From Paraburkholderia dilworthii (GTDB lineage Bacteria; Pseudomonadota; Gammaproteobacteria; Burkholderiales; Burkholderiaceae), in contig NZ_AWZT01000007.1 of the NCBI RefSeq assembly GCF_000472525.1, positions 62,001-126,000 of the forward strand: 64,000 bases of DNA, in the 5' to 3' direction. The notes beneath the pieces were generated by a model. It worked only from the letters and a program-made list of their open reading frames with translations. It was not told the DNA's origin and made no database searches. The position numbers and the translations under genes are program-made. Positions 1 to 10,436 of this stretch are shown one piece after another. The first letter of the stretch is position 1, and each line of letters opens with the position of its first letter.

Positions 1-1077
1 GCCGCGTTGCGGCTTGCCGAACTCGGCGCCGAAGTGCTGAAGATCGAAGCGCCCGGTGCGGGCGACCCGACCCGCACGATGATGCAGTCGTCGAGCGACC
101 GCGTGGCCGGACGGCCTGGCGCGTTCTACCGGCTCGTCAATCGCGGCAAACGCGAGACGCGCCTCGACCTGAAATCGGAAGCGGGACGTCATGTGCTGCG
201 CGCACTCGCCGCCGAAGCGGACGTATTGATCGAAAGCTTCCGGCCGGGTGTGATGGACCGGCTCGGCGTGGGCTATGCGACGCTGCGCGCGGCCAATCCG
301 CGGCTCGTGTATTGCGCGATCAGCGGCTACGGCGCACGCGGTCCGTTTGCCGATTACGCCGGGCACGATCTGAACTACATCGGCTACGCGGGTGTTCTCG
401 ATCAACTGACGAGCCGCGACGGCACGCCAATCGTGCCGAATTTCCAGATCGCCGACCTGCTCGGCGGCGCGCTCAGTGCGGTCACACAAATCCTCGCCGC
501 GCTATGGCATGTATCGCGCGGCGGCGAAGGCCGTTTCGTCGACGTTTCGATGACACACGCCACCCATGCGCACAACGTGGTCGCGCAAGTCGCGCTCGCT
601 AACGCCAATGGAAGCACGGCGCGAAACAACGCTGCAAACGCGGCGCAAAACCCAGCGGAAGAAACGGCGGCGGGCGCCGGTCTGCTGAATGGCGGCGTGC
701 CGTGCTACAACCTGTACCGGACGCTCGACGGCCGCTGGCTCGCGGTCGGCGCGCTGGAACTGAAGTTCTGGGAAAGCTTGTGCATGGCGCTCGACCGACC
801 CGAGTGGGCGACGCGCCACTGGAGTCTCGGCCAAGCGATCGGTGGGCCGGACGCGGCCGCGCTCACGCAGGAGCTTGCGGACCTCATCGGCACGCGTGGG
901 CTCGATGATTGGGTCGCGTTGCTGGAACCGCTGGATTGCTGCGTCTCGCCGGTGCTGACGGTGGCGGAAGCCGCGCGGCATCCGTTGTTCAATCCGCAAG
1001 CGCATGAAGATCATGACGAGCCGGATGAACTCACAGACGAATTCGAAGATCGGAGCGACCTACGCCCGAAAGCCTGA
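1..1077 (+). CDS. CoA transferase family III / alpha-methylacyl-CoA racemase-like protein (5' end cut by window)
   Basis: The reading frame is open from base 1, so the start codon lies upstream of the window. The visible 358 or so residues begin within the N-terminal Rossmann segment (RLAELGAEVLKIE, GDPTR), followed by the family III signature SGYGARGPFADYAGHDLNY. The His-Asp pair in GHD is the position of the catalytic Asp of CoA transferases and of the racemase base pair. Alpha-methylacyl-CoA racemase and CaiB/Frc-type transferases share this fold, and the GHDLNY...GVLD region looks closer to the racemase branch. The C-terminus ends in an acidic stretch. It is a cytosolic enzyme of acyl-CoA metabolism and the substrate cannot be read from sequence. 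Confidence 0.85.
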   Translation, partial: AALRLAELGAEVLKIEAPGAGDPTRTMMQSSSDRVAGRPGAFYRLVNRGKRETRLDLKSEAGRHVLRALAAEADVLIESFRPGVMDRLGVGYATLRAANPRLVYCAISGYGARGPFADYAGHDLNYIGYAGVLDQLTSRDGTPIVPNFQIADLLGGALSAVTQILAALWHVSRGGEGRFVDVSMTHATHAHNVVAQVALANANGSTARNNAANAAQNPAEETAAGAGLLNGGVPCYNLYRTLDGRWLAVGALELKFWESLCMALDRPEWATRHWSLGQAIGGPDAAALTQELADLIGTRGLDDWVALLEPLDCCVSPVLTVAEAARHPLFNPQAHEDHDEPDELTDEFEDRSDLRPKA

Positions 1078-1154
1078 CCGGCGACCGACTGAAGCGCAAC
1101 CGAAGGCAATCGAAGCCCGCCTCGCTTAAACGCCTCGCGCCCGCGCCTTCGGCC

Positions 1155-1433
1155 TCACCGCCGCGCCGGCGTCTGCCGCGGCAACGTCTGCCGCGGCGTC
1201 TTTTCATCGTCGTAGAGCAAATGCTTGCGGCCTTCCACGTGACGATTGATCGTCGCGCGCACCTCGGCGGCGGTTGCGTCGCCCGCTACGACGCGGCGCG
1301 AAATCTGTCCCGTCCTGTCGATCCACTCGACGATCCGGCAAGCGCCGCCCCACGGTTGCTGAATGGGCGCAGAGACCCGGCAGCCGCGCACCTGTATCGG
1401 CCGCTCGGCTATGGTTTCATGTGACTGTTTCAA
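1155..1433 (-). CDS. Small DUF2866-like protein (TTG start)
   Basis: A 92-residue protein with the core RGCRVSAPIQQPWGGACRI, then VEWID and an RRVV...TAAEV segment. This resembles DUF2866, a small family I associate with Burkholderia; function unknown. I chose the TTG at 1433 because an AAGGA Shine-Dalgarno lies 7 bases upstream of it, while the longer ATG-started frame to 1550 adds a low-quality N-terminus with no ribosome binding site. It lies just downstream of radA on the same strand and could be read from the same transcript. No signal peptide or membrane segment is seen. Family assignment is from memory of the motif. Confidence 0.6.
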   Translation of the reverse strand: MKQSHETIAERPIQVRGCRVSAPIQQPWGGACRIVEWIDRTGQISRRVVAGDATAAEVRATINRHVEGRKHLLYDDEKTPRQTLPRQTPARR

Positions 1434-1577
1434 GGCGCGATCCTTTTTCGGGCATCGAAGGGATGCAATAGCTGTGGAGCTTAAGGAAAAAGGAAGGGCT
1501 TGTTGGTTACAGCCAACCTGGAGATATTTACGGCGCATTACGGCGCCCAAGCGGCGCGCAGCGTGCGCAATGCCCGT

Positions 1578-2954
1578 CTACTCGAGCGTGCGGACCCGGT
1601 CGATTGCCTGTTCGATGCGCTCGACCGCAACGACCTGTAAGCCGTCGATCGGCTGCTTGGGCGCGTTGGCCTTTGGAATGACGGCTACCGAAAAGCCGAG
1701 CTTCGCCGCTTCCTTCAAGCGTTCCTGGCCGCGCGGAGACGGCCGGATTTCACCGGCGAGCCCGACTTCACCGAACACCACGAGCCCCTTCGGCAGCGGT
1801 TTGTTGCGCATCGACGAATGAATGGCGAGCAGCACCGCCAGATCCGCGGCCGGCTCGGTGATCTTCACGCCGCCCACCGCGTTCAGAAACACGTCCTGAT
1901 CGAAACACGCAATCCCGGCGTGCCGATGCAGCACCGCTAGCAGCATCGCGAGCCGATTCTGTTCGAGACCAACGGCGAGGCGCCGTGGATTCGGTGCGTT
2001 GGCGGAATCCACCAGCGCCTGCACTTCGACCAATAGCGGCCGCGTGCCCTCCTGCGTGACCAGCACACACGAGCCCGGCACCGACTGCTCGTGTTGCGAC
2101 AGAAAGAGCGCCGACGGATTCGCGACGCCGCGCAAGCCGCGCTCGGTCATCGCGAACACTCCGAGTTCATTAACTGCGCCGAAGCGGTTCTTGATCGCGC
2201 GCACGAGGCGAAACGACGAGTGCGTGTCGCCCTCGAAGTACAACACTGTATCGACGATGTGCTCCAGCACGCGCGGCCCCGCAAGCGCGCCTTCTTTGGT
2301 CACGTGGCCGACCATGATGATCGTGGTGCCCGACTGCTTCGCGATGCGCGTCAATTGGGCCGCGCACTCGCGGACCTGCGCGACCGAGCCCGGCGCGGAC
2401 GTAAGCGCGTCGGAATAGACCGTCTGGATGGAGTCGATGACTGCGACGTCGGGCCGCTGCTCCGCGATCGTCGCCTGGATTTTCTCAAGCTGGATTTCGG
2501 CGAGCAATTGCAGTTCGCTCGCTTTCGAGCCCGGTTCGAGCAGCGACAATCGTTGCGCGCGCAACGCAATCTGCGCGGCCGATTCTTCGCCGCTGATATA
2601 GAGCGCGCGCTTGTCGGCGGCGATTTCGGCGAGCGATTGCAGCAGGAGCGTCGATTTGCCGATGCCCGGATCGCCGCCGATCAGCACCACGCCGCCCGGC
2701 ACCAGACCGCCGCCGAGCACACGGTCGAATTCGCCGACGCCGGTGGAAAAGCGCGGTACGTCGGACGCTTCGATATCGGCAAGACGCCGCACCGGCGCAC
2801 TCTTCGCGAGCGACTGGAAGCGATGCGTGGAAGGCGTTTCGGCGACCGATTCGACGAGCGTGTTCCAGGCCTGACAGGACGGGCACTGCCCCGCCCATTT
2901 CGGCGTTTGACCGCCGCATTCACTGCATACGTACAACGTTTTTGCTTTTGCCAC
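1578..2954 (-). CDS. radA: DNA repair protein RadA
   Basis: A 458-residue cytosolic ATPase of the RecA superfamily that promotes branch migration in homologous recombination. Domains in order: an N-terminal four-cysteine zinc finger (CSECGGQTPKWAGQCPSC), a RecA-like ATPase core with Walker A GGDPGIGKSTLL, the RadA-specific KNRFG motif (KNRFGAVNE), and a C-terminal Lon-protease-like domain without a catalytic dyad. Length matches the family (about 455). It follows alr on the same strand after 75 bases, so the two may form an operon. Confidence 0.97.
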   Translation of the reverse strand: MAKAKTLYVCSECGGQTPKWAGQCPSCQAWNTLVESVAETPSTHRFQSLAKSAPVRRLADIEASDVPRFSTGVGEFDRVLGGGLVPGGVVLIGGDPGIGKSTLLLQSLAEIAADKRALYISGEESAAQIALRAQRLSLLEPGSKASELQLLAEIQLEKIQATIAEQRPDVAVIDSIQTVYSDALTSAPGSVAQVRECAAQLTRIAKQSGTTIIMVGHVTKEGALAGPRVLEHIVDTVLYFEGDTHSSFRLVRAIKNRFGAVNELGVFAMTERGLRGVANPSALFLSQHEQSVPGSCVLVTQEGTRPLLVEVQALVDSANAPNPRRLAVGLEQNRLAMLLAVLHRHAGIACFDQDVFLNAVGGVKITEPAADLAVLLAIHSSMRNKPLPKGLVVFGEVGLAGEIRPSPRGQERLKEAAKLGFSVAVIPKANAPKQPIDGLQVVAVERIEQAIDRVRTLE

Positions 2955-3029
2955 GCGTTCTTGCCTGGTTACTGGTGTTTGGTGTTCTTTGTCTTGACCG
3001 CACCGCCCGATGAAGCAGCGCGCCCCCTA

Positions 3030-4100
3030 TTACTCGGCGCGCACCGGCACGCGTGGCGCGACCGCGCACATCAGCTCGTAGCCGATCGTGCCGCAGGCGC
3101 GCGCAACATCGTCGATGGGCAGCGACGTGCCCCACAATTCGACGCGCGAGCCGGCATTCGCGGTGGGGACCGGCGTGAGGTCGACGGTGAGCATGTCCAT
3201 CGACACACGTCCCACGACCCGCGTGCGCACGCCGTCGACGATCACCGGCGTGCCTTCGGGTGCCACTCGCGGATAGCCGTCGGCGTAACCGCACGCCACC
3301 ACGCCGATGCGCATCGGCGCGCGCGCCTTGAAGAGCGACCCGTAGCCGACTGTCTGGCCTTCCGCGATGGTTTGCACGGCAATCAGTTCGGACGCGAGCG
3401 TCATGGCCGGCTGCAAGCCGGTGCCTTCGATGGCGGCCGACACGCCCGACGGCGACGCGCCGTACAGAATGATGCCCGGACGCACCCAGTCGAAGTGCGA
3501 TTCGGGATGCCACAGCGTGGCCGCCGAATTGGCGAGGCTGCGGGCACCGGCAATGCCTTGCGCGCCGCGCTCGAATGCTTCCATCTGGTGAGCCACGCCG
3601 CGTTCGCCGTCGGCGTCGGAGAAATGGGTCATCAAGGTGATCTGGCCGACGCCCTGACATGCGCGCGCCCGCTCCCACGCCGCGCGGAATTTCTCCGGCG
3701 TATAGCCGAGCCGGTTCATCCCGCTATTCATCTTCAACTGGATGTTGACAGGCTTGGACAGACGCGCCATCTCCAGCATGCGCAACTGCTCGTCCGAATG
3801 GAGCGCCGTCGTCAGGCTATAGCGGTCGATGACGTCAATGTCCGTCGGACGAAAAAATCCCTCGAGCAAAAGAATTGGGCCCGCCCAGCCCAATTCACGC
3901 AACTTCACGGCTTCTTCGAGGTCCAGCAACCCAAAGCCGTCCGTTGCCCGCAAACCTGGGAAAGCGCGCGCGAGGCCGTGCCCATAGGCGTTGGCCTTGA
4001 CGACCGCCCAGATCTTCGATTTAGGCGCATAGCGGCGCGCGACGGCGAGGTTATTGGCGAGGGCGGAGGTGTGAATCGTGGCTGAGAGGGGGCGCGGCAT
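3030..4100 (-). CDS. alr: Alanine racemase
   Basis: A 356-residue PLP enzyme interconverting L- and D-alanine for peptidoglycan. The PLP lysine is in [12 protein letters not shown] near residue 35, and the C-terminal beta-domain carries the catalytic tyrosine region CGYADGYPR, with ILYGASPSG before it. Length is typical (about 355-370). The gene is divergent from lplT with 218 bases between the starts, and radA follows downstream. Whether this is the biosynthetic Alr or the catabolic DadX paralogue cannot be decided here. No dadA is adjacent, which favours the biosynthetic role. Confidence 0.95.
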   Translation of the reverse strand: MPRPLSATIHTSALANNLAVARRYAPKSKIWAVVKANAYGHGLARAFPGLRATDGFGLLDLEEAVKLRELGWAGPILLLEGFFRPTDIDVIDRYSLTTALHSDEQLRMLEMARLSKPVNIQLKMNSGMNRLGYTPEKFRAAWERARACQGVGQITLMTHFSDADGERGVAHQMEAFERGAQGIAGARSLANSAATLWHPESHFDWVRPGIILYGASPSGVSAAIEGTGLQPAMTLASELIAVQTIAEGQTVGYGSLFKARAPMRIGVVACGYADGYPRVAPEGTPVIVDGVRTRVVGRVSMDMLTVDLTPVPTANAGSRVELWGTSLPIDDVARACGTIGYELMCAVAPRVPVRAE

Positions 4101-4318
4101 GGAGTATTTTCGTAAAGACGCTTGCGAATCAGCAGCTTACAGGGCGTTTTCAACGCGCGGCAGCCCGCTGGGCGGTGCGATCAAGGATTCTGCTAGTCTG
4201 AATGCAGCTATTTTCGTGATATAAAGCCGTGCGCACAACCCATTTCGAACGGCATAAGCCCGGACGCATAACAAACGGCCGGGGCGGACAGACCGCAGCG
4301 AGGACAGCATCGCATCAG

Positions 4319-5626
4319 ATGAAAAAAGGTTTTTACACCATCATGGCCGCGCAGTTTTTTTCGTCGTTGGCCGACAATGCGCTTCTGATCGCTGCTATAG
4401 CACTGCTGAAAGATCTACACGCCCCAAACTGGATGACGCCGCTGCTCAAGCTGTTTTTTGTGCTGTCGTACGTCGTTCTCGCCGCCTTCGTGGGCGCCTT
4501 CGCCGATTCCCGTCCGAAAGGACGCGTGATGTTCATCACGAACACCATCAAGGTGCTCGGCTGCATCACGATGCTGGTCGGCGCGCATCCGCTGCTTGCC
4601 TACGGAATCGTGGGTTTCGGCGCGGCTGCGTATTCGCCCGCCAAATACGGGATTCTCACCGAACTGCTGCCGCCTGACCGGCTCGTCGCCGCCAATGGCT
4701 GGATCGAAGGTACCACGGTCGGTTCGATCATTCTCGGCACCGTGCTCGGCGGAGCACTGATCAGTCCGCATATTGCGGCGCCCATCTTGCGGCACCATAT
4801 TCCCACGGTCAACACACCCGCTGAAGCGGCGATGCTGGTCATCATGGTGATCTACGTGATCGCCGCGCTCTTCAATCTGCGCATTCCCGACACCGGCGCG
4901 CGCTACCCGAAACAGGAACGCGGCCCGATCAAGCTCGTCACCGATTTCGCCGACTGTTTTCTCGTGCTTTGGCGCGACAAGCTCGGGCAGATTTCGCTCG
5001 CGGTCACGACGCTGTTCTGGGGCGCGGGCGCGACGCTGCAATTCATCGTGCTGAAGTGGGCGGAAGTGTCGCTCAATATGTCGCTCTCCGAAGCGGCGAT
5101 CCTGCAGGCGGTGGTGGCTGTCGGCGTCGCGGGCGGCGCGATCTTCGCCGCTTCGCGCGTGCCGTTGAAGAAGTCGCTGTCGGTGCTGCCGGTGGGCATC
5201 ATGATGGGCCTTGCCGTGATGCTGATGGCCTTCTACACGCGCAGCCTGTTTCCTGCGCATTGGGGCGTGTACTTCGGCCGGATACACGTGCCCGGTTATC
5301 TGATCGTCGCTTATATCTTCCTGATGATCGTCGGCGGCCTGTCCGGCTTCTTCGTCGTACCGATGAATGCGCTGCTCCAGCATCGCGGCCACGTGTTGCT
5401 GTCGGCGGGCCACTCGATTGCCGTACAGAACTTCAACGAAAATCTCTCCGTGCTCGTCATGCTGTGCCTGTACGCGGTGCTCGTCTGGCTGGACGTGCCG
5501 GTCACGGCGGTGATCGTGCTGTTCGGCAGCTTCGTCTGCCTGATGATGTGGATCGTGATGCGGCGTCACCAGGCGAACCAGCGCGCGTTCGACTCAGTGG
5601 CGCTGATCGGCGAAGTCAAGCACTGA
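4319..5626 (+). CDS. lplT: Lysophospholipid transporter LplT (MFS)
   Basis: A 435-residue major facilitator with about 12 hydrophobic segments. The N-terminus MKKGFYTIMAAQFFSSLADN and the segments APNWMTPLLKLFFVLSYV and LPPDRLVAANGWIEGTTV are characteristic of LplT, which flips lysophospholipids across the inner membrane for re-acylation. In E. coli it is encoded next to aas, but no acyltransferase-synthetase is adjacent here. I chose the ATG at 4319 because the extra 30 residues of the longer frame are polar and unlike the family. thiD follows after 58 bases on the same strand. Confidence 0.9.
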   Translation: MKKGFYTIMAAQFFSSLADNALLIAAIALLKDLHAPNWMTPLLKLFFVLSYVVLAAFVGAFADSRPKGRVMFITNTIKVLGCITMLVGAHPLLAYGIVGFGAAAYSPAKYGILTELLPPDRLVAANGWIEGTTVGSIILGTVLGGALISPHIAAPILRHHIPTVNTPAEAAMLVIMVIYVIAALFNLRIPDTGARYPKQERGPIKLVTDFADCFLVLWRDKLGQISLAVTTLFWGAGATLQFIVLKWAEVSLNMSLSEAAILQAVVAVGVAGGAIFAASRVPLKKSLSVLPVGIMMGLAVMLMAFYTRSLFPAHWGVYFGRIHVPGYLIVAYIFLMIVGGLSGFFVVPMNALLQHRGHVLLSAGHSIAVQNFNENLSVLVMLCLYAVLVWLDVPVTAVIVLFGSFVCLMMWIVMRRHQANQRAFDSVALIGEVKH

Positions 5627-5684
5627 CACGTCCGGGCGTGCCTCCTTCTGCCGCGCGCGCGCTTTTACCCTTTCCCGCTTTGCC

Positions 5685-6494
<810 letters not shown>

Positions 6495-6504
6495 TGCGGC
6501 AGGC

Positions 6505-7632
6505 TTACTGGCTTGCGTAAGCTCGCGCCCGCTCGGGCCACTCGTCGGGCACGATAAACCCGCGCGAGCGTTCGAGCAGGTTGCCCGCGCTGTCCGCTGC
6601 GAATGCGGCGACCATCGTCGGTCCCGGTTGATGCGACGTTTGAGCGGCGAGCGTTAGCGGATCGACCCAAGCGCTATACGCCGCGTGCTGTTCGTCGTGA
6701 CGATAGCGCCTCGGCGCCAGCCATTCGAGCCGCGGCAACACACGCCAATGCTGCGCGTGTGCCGCCGCGAATTCCAGCCAGTCACTCCACGTCACCCACC
6801 AGCCGCGGCCATGCGCGGGGTCGACCTCGACCGGATCTGCTGGCGTCTCGCCATGCCGATAGAACAACCAGCCTTTGACGAACATTTGCGGTGTCCACGG
6901 GCCCGGATAACCCGTCGACGCAAAGTCCTCGCGCGCGCTCAGCGGCAACTGGTGATTGAGCAGATGGGCGAGCTTGAGATCGAAGCGGTCTTTCAGGTTC
7001 GGGCCCACATAGTTCGATAGCTGCGGCGATCCAGCCGCTGGTAACGGCGCTGCTGATAAACGCACATCTGACTGCGGGGCGGTTAGCGCGGTTAGCCCGC
7101 TTGCATCGCCCGCATGCAGATAGCACTTCACCGCAAGCTCCCAGTGAAGCTGCGCACCGTCCTGCGTGCGTAAAAGAAAATCGCATTCGCCGAGCGTGAG
7201 CCCCGCGCGCCGCAGCGGCACGCCCGCCGCGACGAGCCGCGCCGCCGGTCCATGTTGCAGAAACCAGCCGAGCAAGCGTTCGGCGTAGCGGCCAAGACGC
7301 GTGATGCGCGTCGCGGCTAGGTCGTGATGCAACTGGGCGGGCGCCGCATCGAGCGCGCGCAGCCAGTCGAGCGTGTCGTGGAGTTGCAGCGAGGTCTGGA
7401 AAGGAGCAGCAAGTTCGCCCATCGGCGGTTGCGGACGCAACAGATCGGCGCTCAGCAGCAGCCAGGCGAGATCGCGAACTGCGCAGTCGCGCAACGTGTC
7501 GAGTAACGTGGAAAGAATGGTGTGCGCACTGGCGGCATCGCCGCTCCCAACCGTCGCCCCAACAGAGTCGACGCCGGCGATGTGCTCGCGCGCTTGCGCC
7601 GGACGACGCGCCGCCGGCTCATCCACGTTCAC
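6505..7632 (-). CDS. DUF1853 family protein (PD-(D/E)XK-like)
   Basis: A 375-residue cytosolic protein matching DUF1853, a family predicted to carry a restriction-endonuclease-like fold. The segment LGECDFLLR...HWELAVKCYLH gives the E-x-D ... E-x-x-x-K spacing expected of a PD-(D/E)XK site. The function is not established. I chose the GTG at 7632 because it overlaps the udg stop codon in a GTGA tetranucleotide, indicating translational coupling; the frame upstream is a shadow of udg. It is the last gene of the tsaB-rimI-udg operon. Confidence 0.75.
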   Translation of the reverse strand: MNVDEPAARRPAQAREHIAGVDSVGATVGSGDAASAHTILSTLLDTLRDCAVRDLAWLLLSADLLRPQPPMGELAAPFQTSLQLHDTLDWLRALDAAPAQLHHDLAATRITRLGRYAERLLGWFLQHGPAARLVAAGVPLRRAGLTLGECDFLLRTQDGAQLHWELAVKCYLHAGDASGLTALTAPQSDVRLSAAPLPAAGSPQLSNYVGPNLKDRFDLKLAHLLNHQLPLSAREDFASTGYPGPWTPQMFVKGWLFYRHGETPADPVEVDPAHGRGWWVTWSDWLEFAAAHAQHWRVLPRLEWLAPRRYRHDEQHAAYSAWVDPLTLAAQTSHQPGPTMVAAFAADSAGNLLERSRGFIVPDEWPERARAYASQ

Positions 7633-8846
7633 CGCTTCGCCGCGTTCGACGGTGCGCCGCCGCCCGCAAGCCACGTATCGCGCGCGAGACACAGATCGGC
7701 CCACGCCTTCGCCTTGTCAGGCAGACTGCGCAGTAGATAGGCCGGGTGATAGGTGACGATCACCGGCACGCCCTCATACTCGTGGACGCGGCCGCGCAAC
7801 GACGAAATACTCGCGTCCGTCTTGAGCAGGCTCTGCGCGGCAAAGCGCCCGAGCGCGACGATCAGCTTGGGTTTCACGAGCCCCACCTGGCGTTGCAGAT
7901 AAGATTCACAACGCGCGACTTCATCGGGCTCGGGATTGCGGTTGCCAGGCGGGCGGCACTTGATCACGTTCGCGATATACACGTTGGCGTCGCGTGCCAA
8001 CGTGAGCGAACGCAGCATGTTGTCGAGCAGCTTGCCCGCCTGGCCGACGAACGGCTCGCCCACGCGGTCCTCGTTCTCGCCGGGCGCTTCGCCGATCAGC
8101 ATCCAGTCGGCGTTCCGATCGCCTACGCCGAACACGGTTTTTGTGCGCTTCTCGCACAACCGGCAGCGTTCGCAGGTCGAAGCGCGCTCGCTCAACGCGT
8201 CCCAGTCGAGCGTGTGGATCGCGGGAGGTTCGAGCGTTTCGCGGCGCGCGTGCATGGGCGCGCCAACGTCGCCCGGTGCATGAAGCGGGAGGTCGTCGAA
8301 CCATGCGAAGTCGTCGGCGGGCGGGGCGTCGAAAGAGGACGGCTCGGGTATGCTCTGCCGCTGTGCGGTTGCCGGGTTGCGGCTCCCGGCTGCGCCTGAT
8401 ATGCGCTGCTGCCCCGCGTCCGGTGCGGGCGGCGGCCGAGACTCGCGCTGTGCCGCGTCCGGAACGATGTGCGCCGGATCGTCGACGCGCTCGACCGGCC
8501 GTACGTGCCGAACGCTATCGCGAGATCCTGCCGGATGTGGCGGCTGAGTCCCACGAGCTCGCGCATCGCTTTCGGTATGCGTTTGCGCGTGCAGGTCGTC
8601 GTCGGCTTGTCGCGACGGCTCGGCCCCGCGTATCGCGGAGGTGCGCGACGTTTGCGGCGTCAAGCCGGCCGCGGAAGGCGCACGCGCATCGCTCTGCGTG
8701 AGGTCGCTCGCACCATGCGGGCGGGGCGCGTCGACACCCTGCTCTGCACCAGCGCCGGCAGCCGGTTCCTGCACCGCCGCCATCCCGCGACGCACCCAGC
8801 GCGGCGCGAGCCCGAACTCTTCCAGTACCGAATCATGCAGCGCCAT
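7629..8846 (-). CDS. Uracil-DNA glycosylase, family 4-like, with long disordered linker
   Basis: A 405-residue base-excision-repair enzyme that removes uracil from DNA. The C-terminal 230 or so residues are the catalytic domain: STCERCRLCEKRTKTVFG with the first Fe-S cysteines, GEAPGENEDRVGEPFVGQAG (motif A), KCRPPGNRNP with two further Fe-S cysteines around it, and TYHPAYLLR (motif B His). A short conserved N-terminus (MALHDSVLEEFGLAPRWVRR) is separated from the domain by about 160 residues rich in Ala, Pro, Arg, Asp and Gln. The start at 8846 has a GGGAGGG Shine-Dalgarno 5-7 bases upstream and overlaps the end of rimI. Confidence 0.9.
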   Translation of the reverse strand: MALHDSVLEEFGLAPRWVRRGMAAVQEPAAGAGAEQGVDAPRPHGASDLTQSDARAPSAAGLTPQTSRTSAIRGAEPSRQADDDLHAQTHTESDARARGTQPPHPAGSRDSVRHVRPVERVDDPAHIVPDAAQRESRPPPAPDAGQQRISGAAGSRNPATAQRQSIPEPSSFDAPPADDFAWFDDLPLHAPGDVGAPMHARRETLEPPAIHTLDWDALSERASTCERCRLCEKRTKTVFGVGDRNADWMLIGEAPGENEDRVGEPFVGQAGKLLDNMLRSLTLARDANVYIANVIKCRPPGNRNPEPDEVARCESYLQRQVGLVKPKLIVALGRFAAQSLLKTDASISSLRGRVHEYEGVPVIVTYHPAYLLRSLPDKAKAWADLCLARDTWLAGGGAPSNAAKR

Positions 8847-9327
8847 CCGCGCCCTCCCTGACAAACGATAAACGCATCACGATGGCGTCCTCCCGGCTGC
8901 GATGCCGCGCCGGATAATAGTTTTTGCGCCGGCCAATCGACGTGAAGCCGAAACGCTCATAGAGCCGTATCGCGCGATGATTTGACGGCCTCACTTCGAG
9001 CAGCAGCCCGTCGAGCTTCTCTGCGCGGGTAATGCGCACGGCCTCGCGCAGTAGTGTGAGTCCGGCGCCGGCGCCTTGCGCGGCGGGCGCGACGCACAGA
9101 TTCAGCAAATGCATTTCGTCGACCACCGGCATCAGCACGCAATAGCCGATCAGCGTGCCCGTAACATGCCGCAGACAAACGCCGAAATAGCCGTTGCGCA
9201 GGGAGTCGCCGAAATTGACGCGGCTCCAGGGAAACTCGTAGGCGAGCTTTTCAATGGCGGCCACTTCGTCGAGGTCGCCTTCGGTCATCGGCGACATATA
9301 GCGGTCCGCCAGCAGCACGCCGCTCAT
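8833..9327 (-). CDS. rimI: Ribosomal-protein-alanine N-acetyltransferase RimI
   Basis: A 164-residue GNAT acetyltransferase. RimI acetylates the N-terminal alanine of ribosomal protein bS18 in E. coli. The start MSGVLLADRYMSPMTEGDLD and the acetyl-CoA loop segment VAPAAQGAGAGLTLLREAVR, together with NHRAIRLYERFGFTSIGRRKNYY, match the family. It begins in an ATGA overlap with the tsaB stop, and pairing of tsaB with rimI is common in bacteria. The canonical Q/R-x-x-G-x-G/A loop reads QGAGAG. Confidence 0.93.
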   Translation of the reverse strand: MSGVLLADRYMSPMTEGDLDEVAAIEKLAYEFPWSRVNFGDSLRNGYFGVCLRHVTGTLIGYCVLMPVVDEMHLLNLCVAPAAQGAGAGLTLLREAVRITRAEKLDGLLLEVRPSNHRAIRLYERFGFTSIGRRKNYYPARHRSREDAIVMRLSFVREGADGAA

Positions 9328-10133
9328 TGCCGTCCCTCGCGAGGCAGGGCGTCATGGGCAAGCGCCGCGGCCTGCCCTGCCTTTGCCGCTTTTTCCGCGA
9401 TGCGCTCGGCCGTGGTTTGCGCGACCTTGTTGCGGATGTATTCTGGCGCGGCCTGATCGGCGGGCACGGTGCGACCCGCGTGAAATGCGCGCAACGCGGC
9501 GTACGCGAGCGGCAGCGCATGCGGCAATGCCTCGTAATCGACGGACCGGGCGGCTGCGAGCGCCGGCAGCCGCGCGCTGAAGGCCGCGGCAGCGTTACCT
9601 GCGAGCGTGAAGGGCTCGTCGGGCAACACGAGCCGCTCGGGCGTATCGAGCGATGCGCTCTGAACGGTGCGCCATTCGCCCTGAGCTTCGTCCCACGCGT
9701 AGTCGGCCCAATAGATTTCGTCCATGCGGGCGTCGAGCGCCGCCAGCACACGTGTGGCGGCCGGATCGCGGCGCCGGGCGCTTTCCGCGCAAACCAGCAG
9801 CGTGCTGACCGGCACGACCGGCAGATCGAGGCCGAACGCCAGCCCTTGCGCGACGCCCGTGGCCGTGCGAAGGCCGGTGAACGAGCCCGGACCAGAACCG
9901 AACGCGATCGCGTTGCAGTCGGCGAGCGCCAGACCCGCTTCGCTGAAAAGTTCGCGGATCGCGGGCAGCAGGCGCATGCTCGACACGGCGCCCGTCTGCT
10001 CGTGGCGCACCCACGCGCGCGGCTCGGCGCGTGCGTGGTCCGCTGCGTCGACATCGACGGCGGCGGCCGACAGAAGCGCTACCGAGCAGAATTCGGTGGA
10101 AGTATCGAGGGCAAGAAGCACTGTTTGAGTCAT
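9324..10133 (-). CDS. tsaB: tRNA threonylcarbamoyladenosine biosynthesis protein TsaB
   Basis: A 269-residue ASKHA-fold protein that partners TsaD and TsaE in making t6A37 in ANN-decoding tRNAs. The N-terminus LLALDTSTEFCSVALL and the segment AIAFGSGPGSFTGLRTATGV are diagnostic. I chose the ATG at 10133 because the 20 residues upstream in the longer frame do not resemble TsaB and LLALDTST is normally within the first 10 residues. It is the first gene of a four-gene leftward operon in which every junction overlaps, and it is divergent from the acyl-CoA-binding protein gene. Confidence 0.93.
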   Translation of the reverse strand: MTQTVLLALDTSTEFCSVALLSAAAVDVDAADHARAEPRAWVRHEQTGAVSSMRLLPAIRELFSEAGLALADCNAIAFGSGPGSFTGLRTATGVAQGLAFGLDLPVVPVSTLLVCAESARRRDPAATRVLAALDARMDEIYWADYAWDEAQGEWRTVQSASLDTPERLVLPDEPFTLAGNAAAAFSARLPALAAARSVDYEALPHALPLAYAALRAFHAGRTVPADQAAPEYIRNKVAQTTAERIAEKAAKAGQAAALAHDALPREGRQ

Positions 10134-10436
10134 GGACCGTATTGTAATCGGCGCCGCGCGCGCCGATGCGGTTTGGTCTTCGGCACGACGCATGTCGTTC
10201 GGCGGGCGGCGGGCGCCGGACGCGTAATCGGCTGCCGATGCGGTACCGGAATCGGACGACGCGCAATCGCAACTGGATCACGCGGAACAGGAACCGCATA
10301 TCGATACCGGCTATATATTCGCGCGCCGGTTCGGTACTCGCCAACAGCTAACGTTTGGAATAAGCCCTCGGCCACGCCAGGGCATGCAATTGTTATGATC
10401 GTCGGCCACCTAACCATCCCGCCGGAGAGCACGACG
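10134..10436. other. Divergent intergenic region between tsaB and the acyl-CoA-binding protein gene
   Basis: About 300 bases without a supportable gene. It must hold the outward promoters for tsaB and the acyl-CoA-binding protein. The middle part (about 10230-10320) is rich in short CGGAA/CGGTA and CGCAA words but shows no clear tandem array. No hairpin with a T-tract and no tRNA-like sequence is seen. Confidence 0.4.

Noticed and set aside
2091..4085. 664-residue open frame on the plus strand over radA and alr
   Set aside because: It is antisense to two certain genes, has Arg/His-rich composition typical of high-GC shadow frames, and shows no motif.
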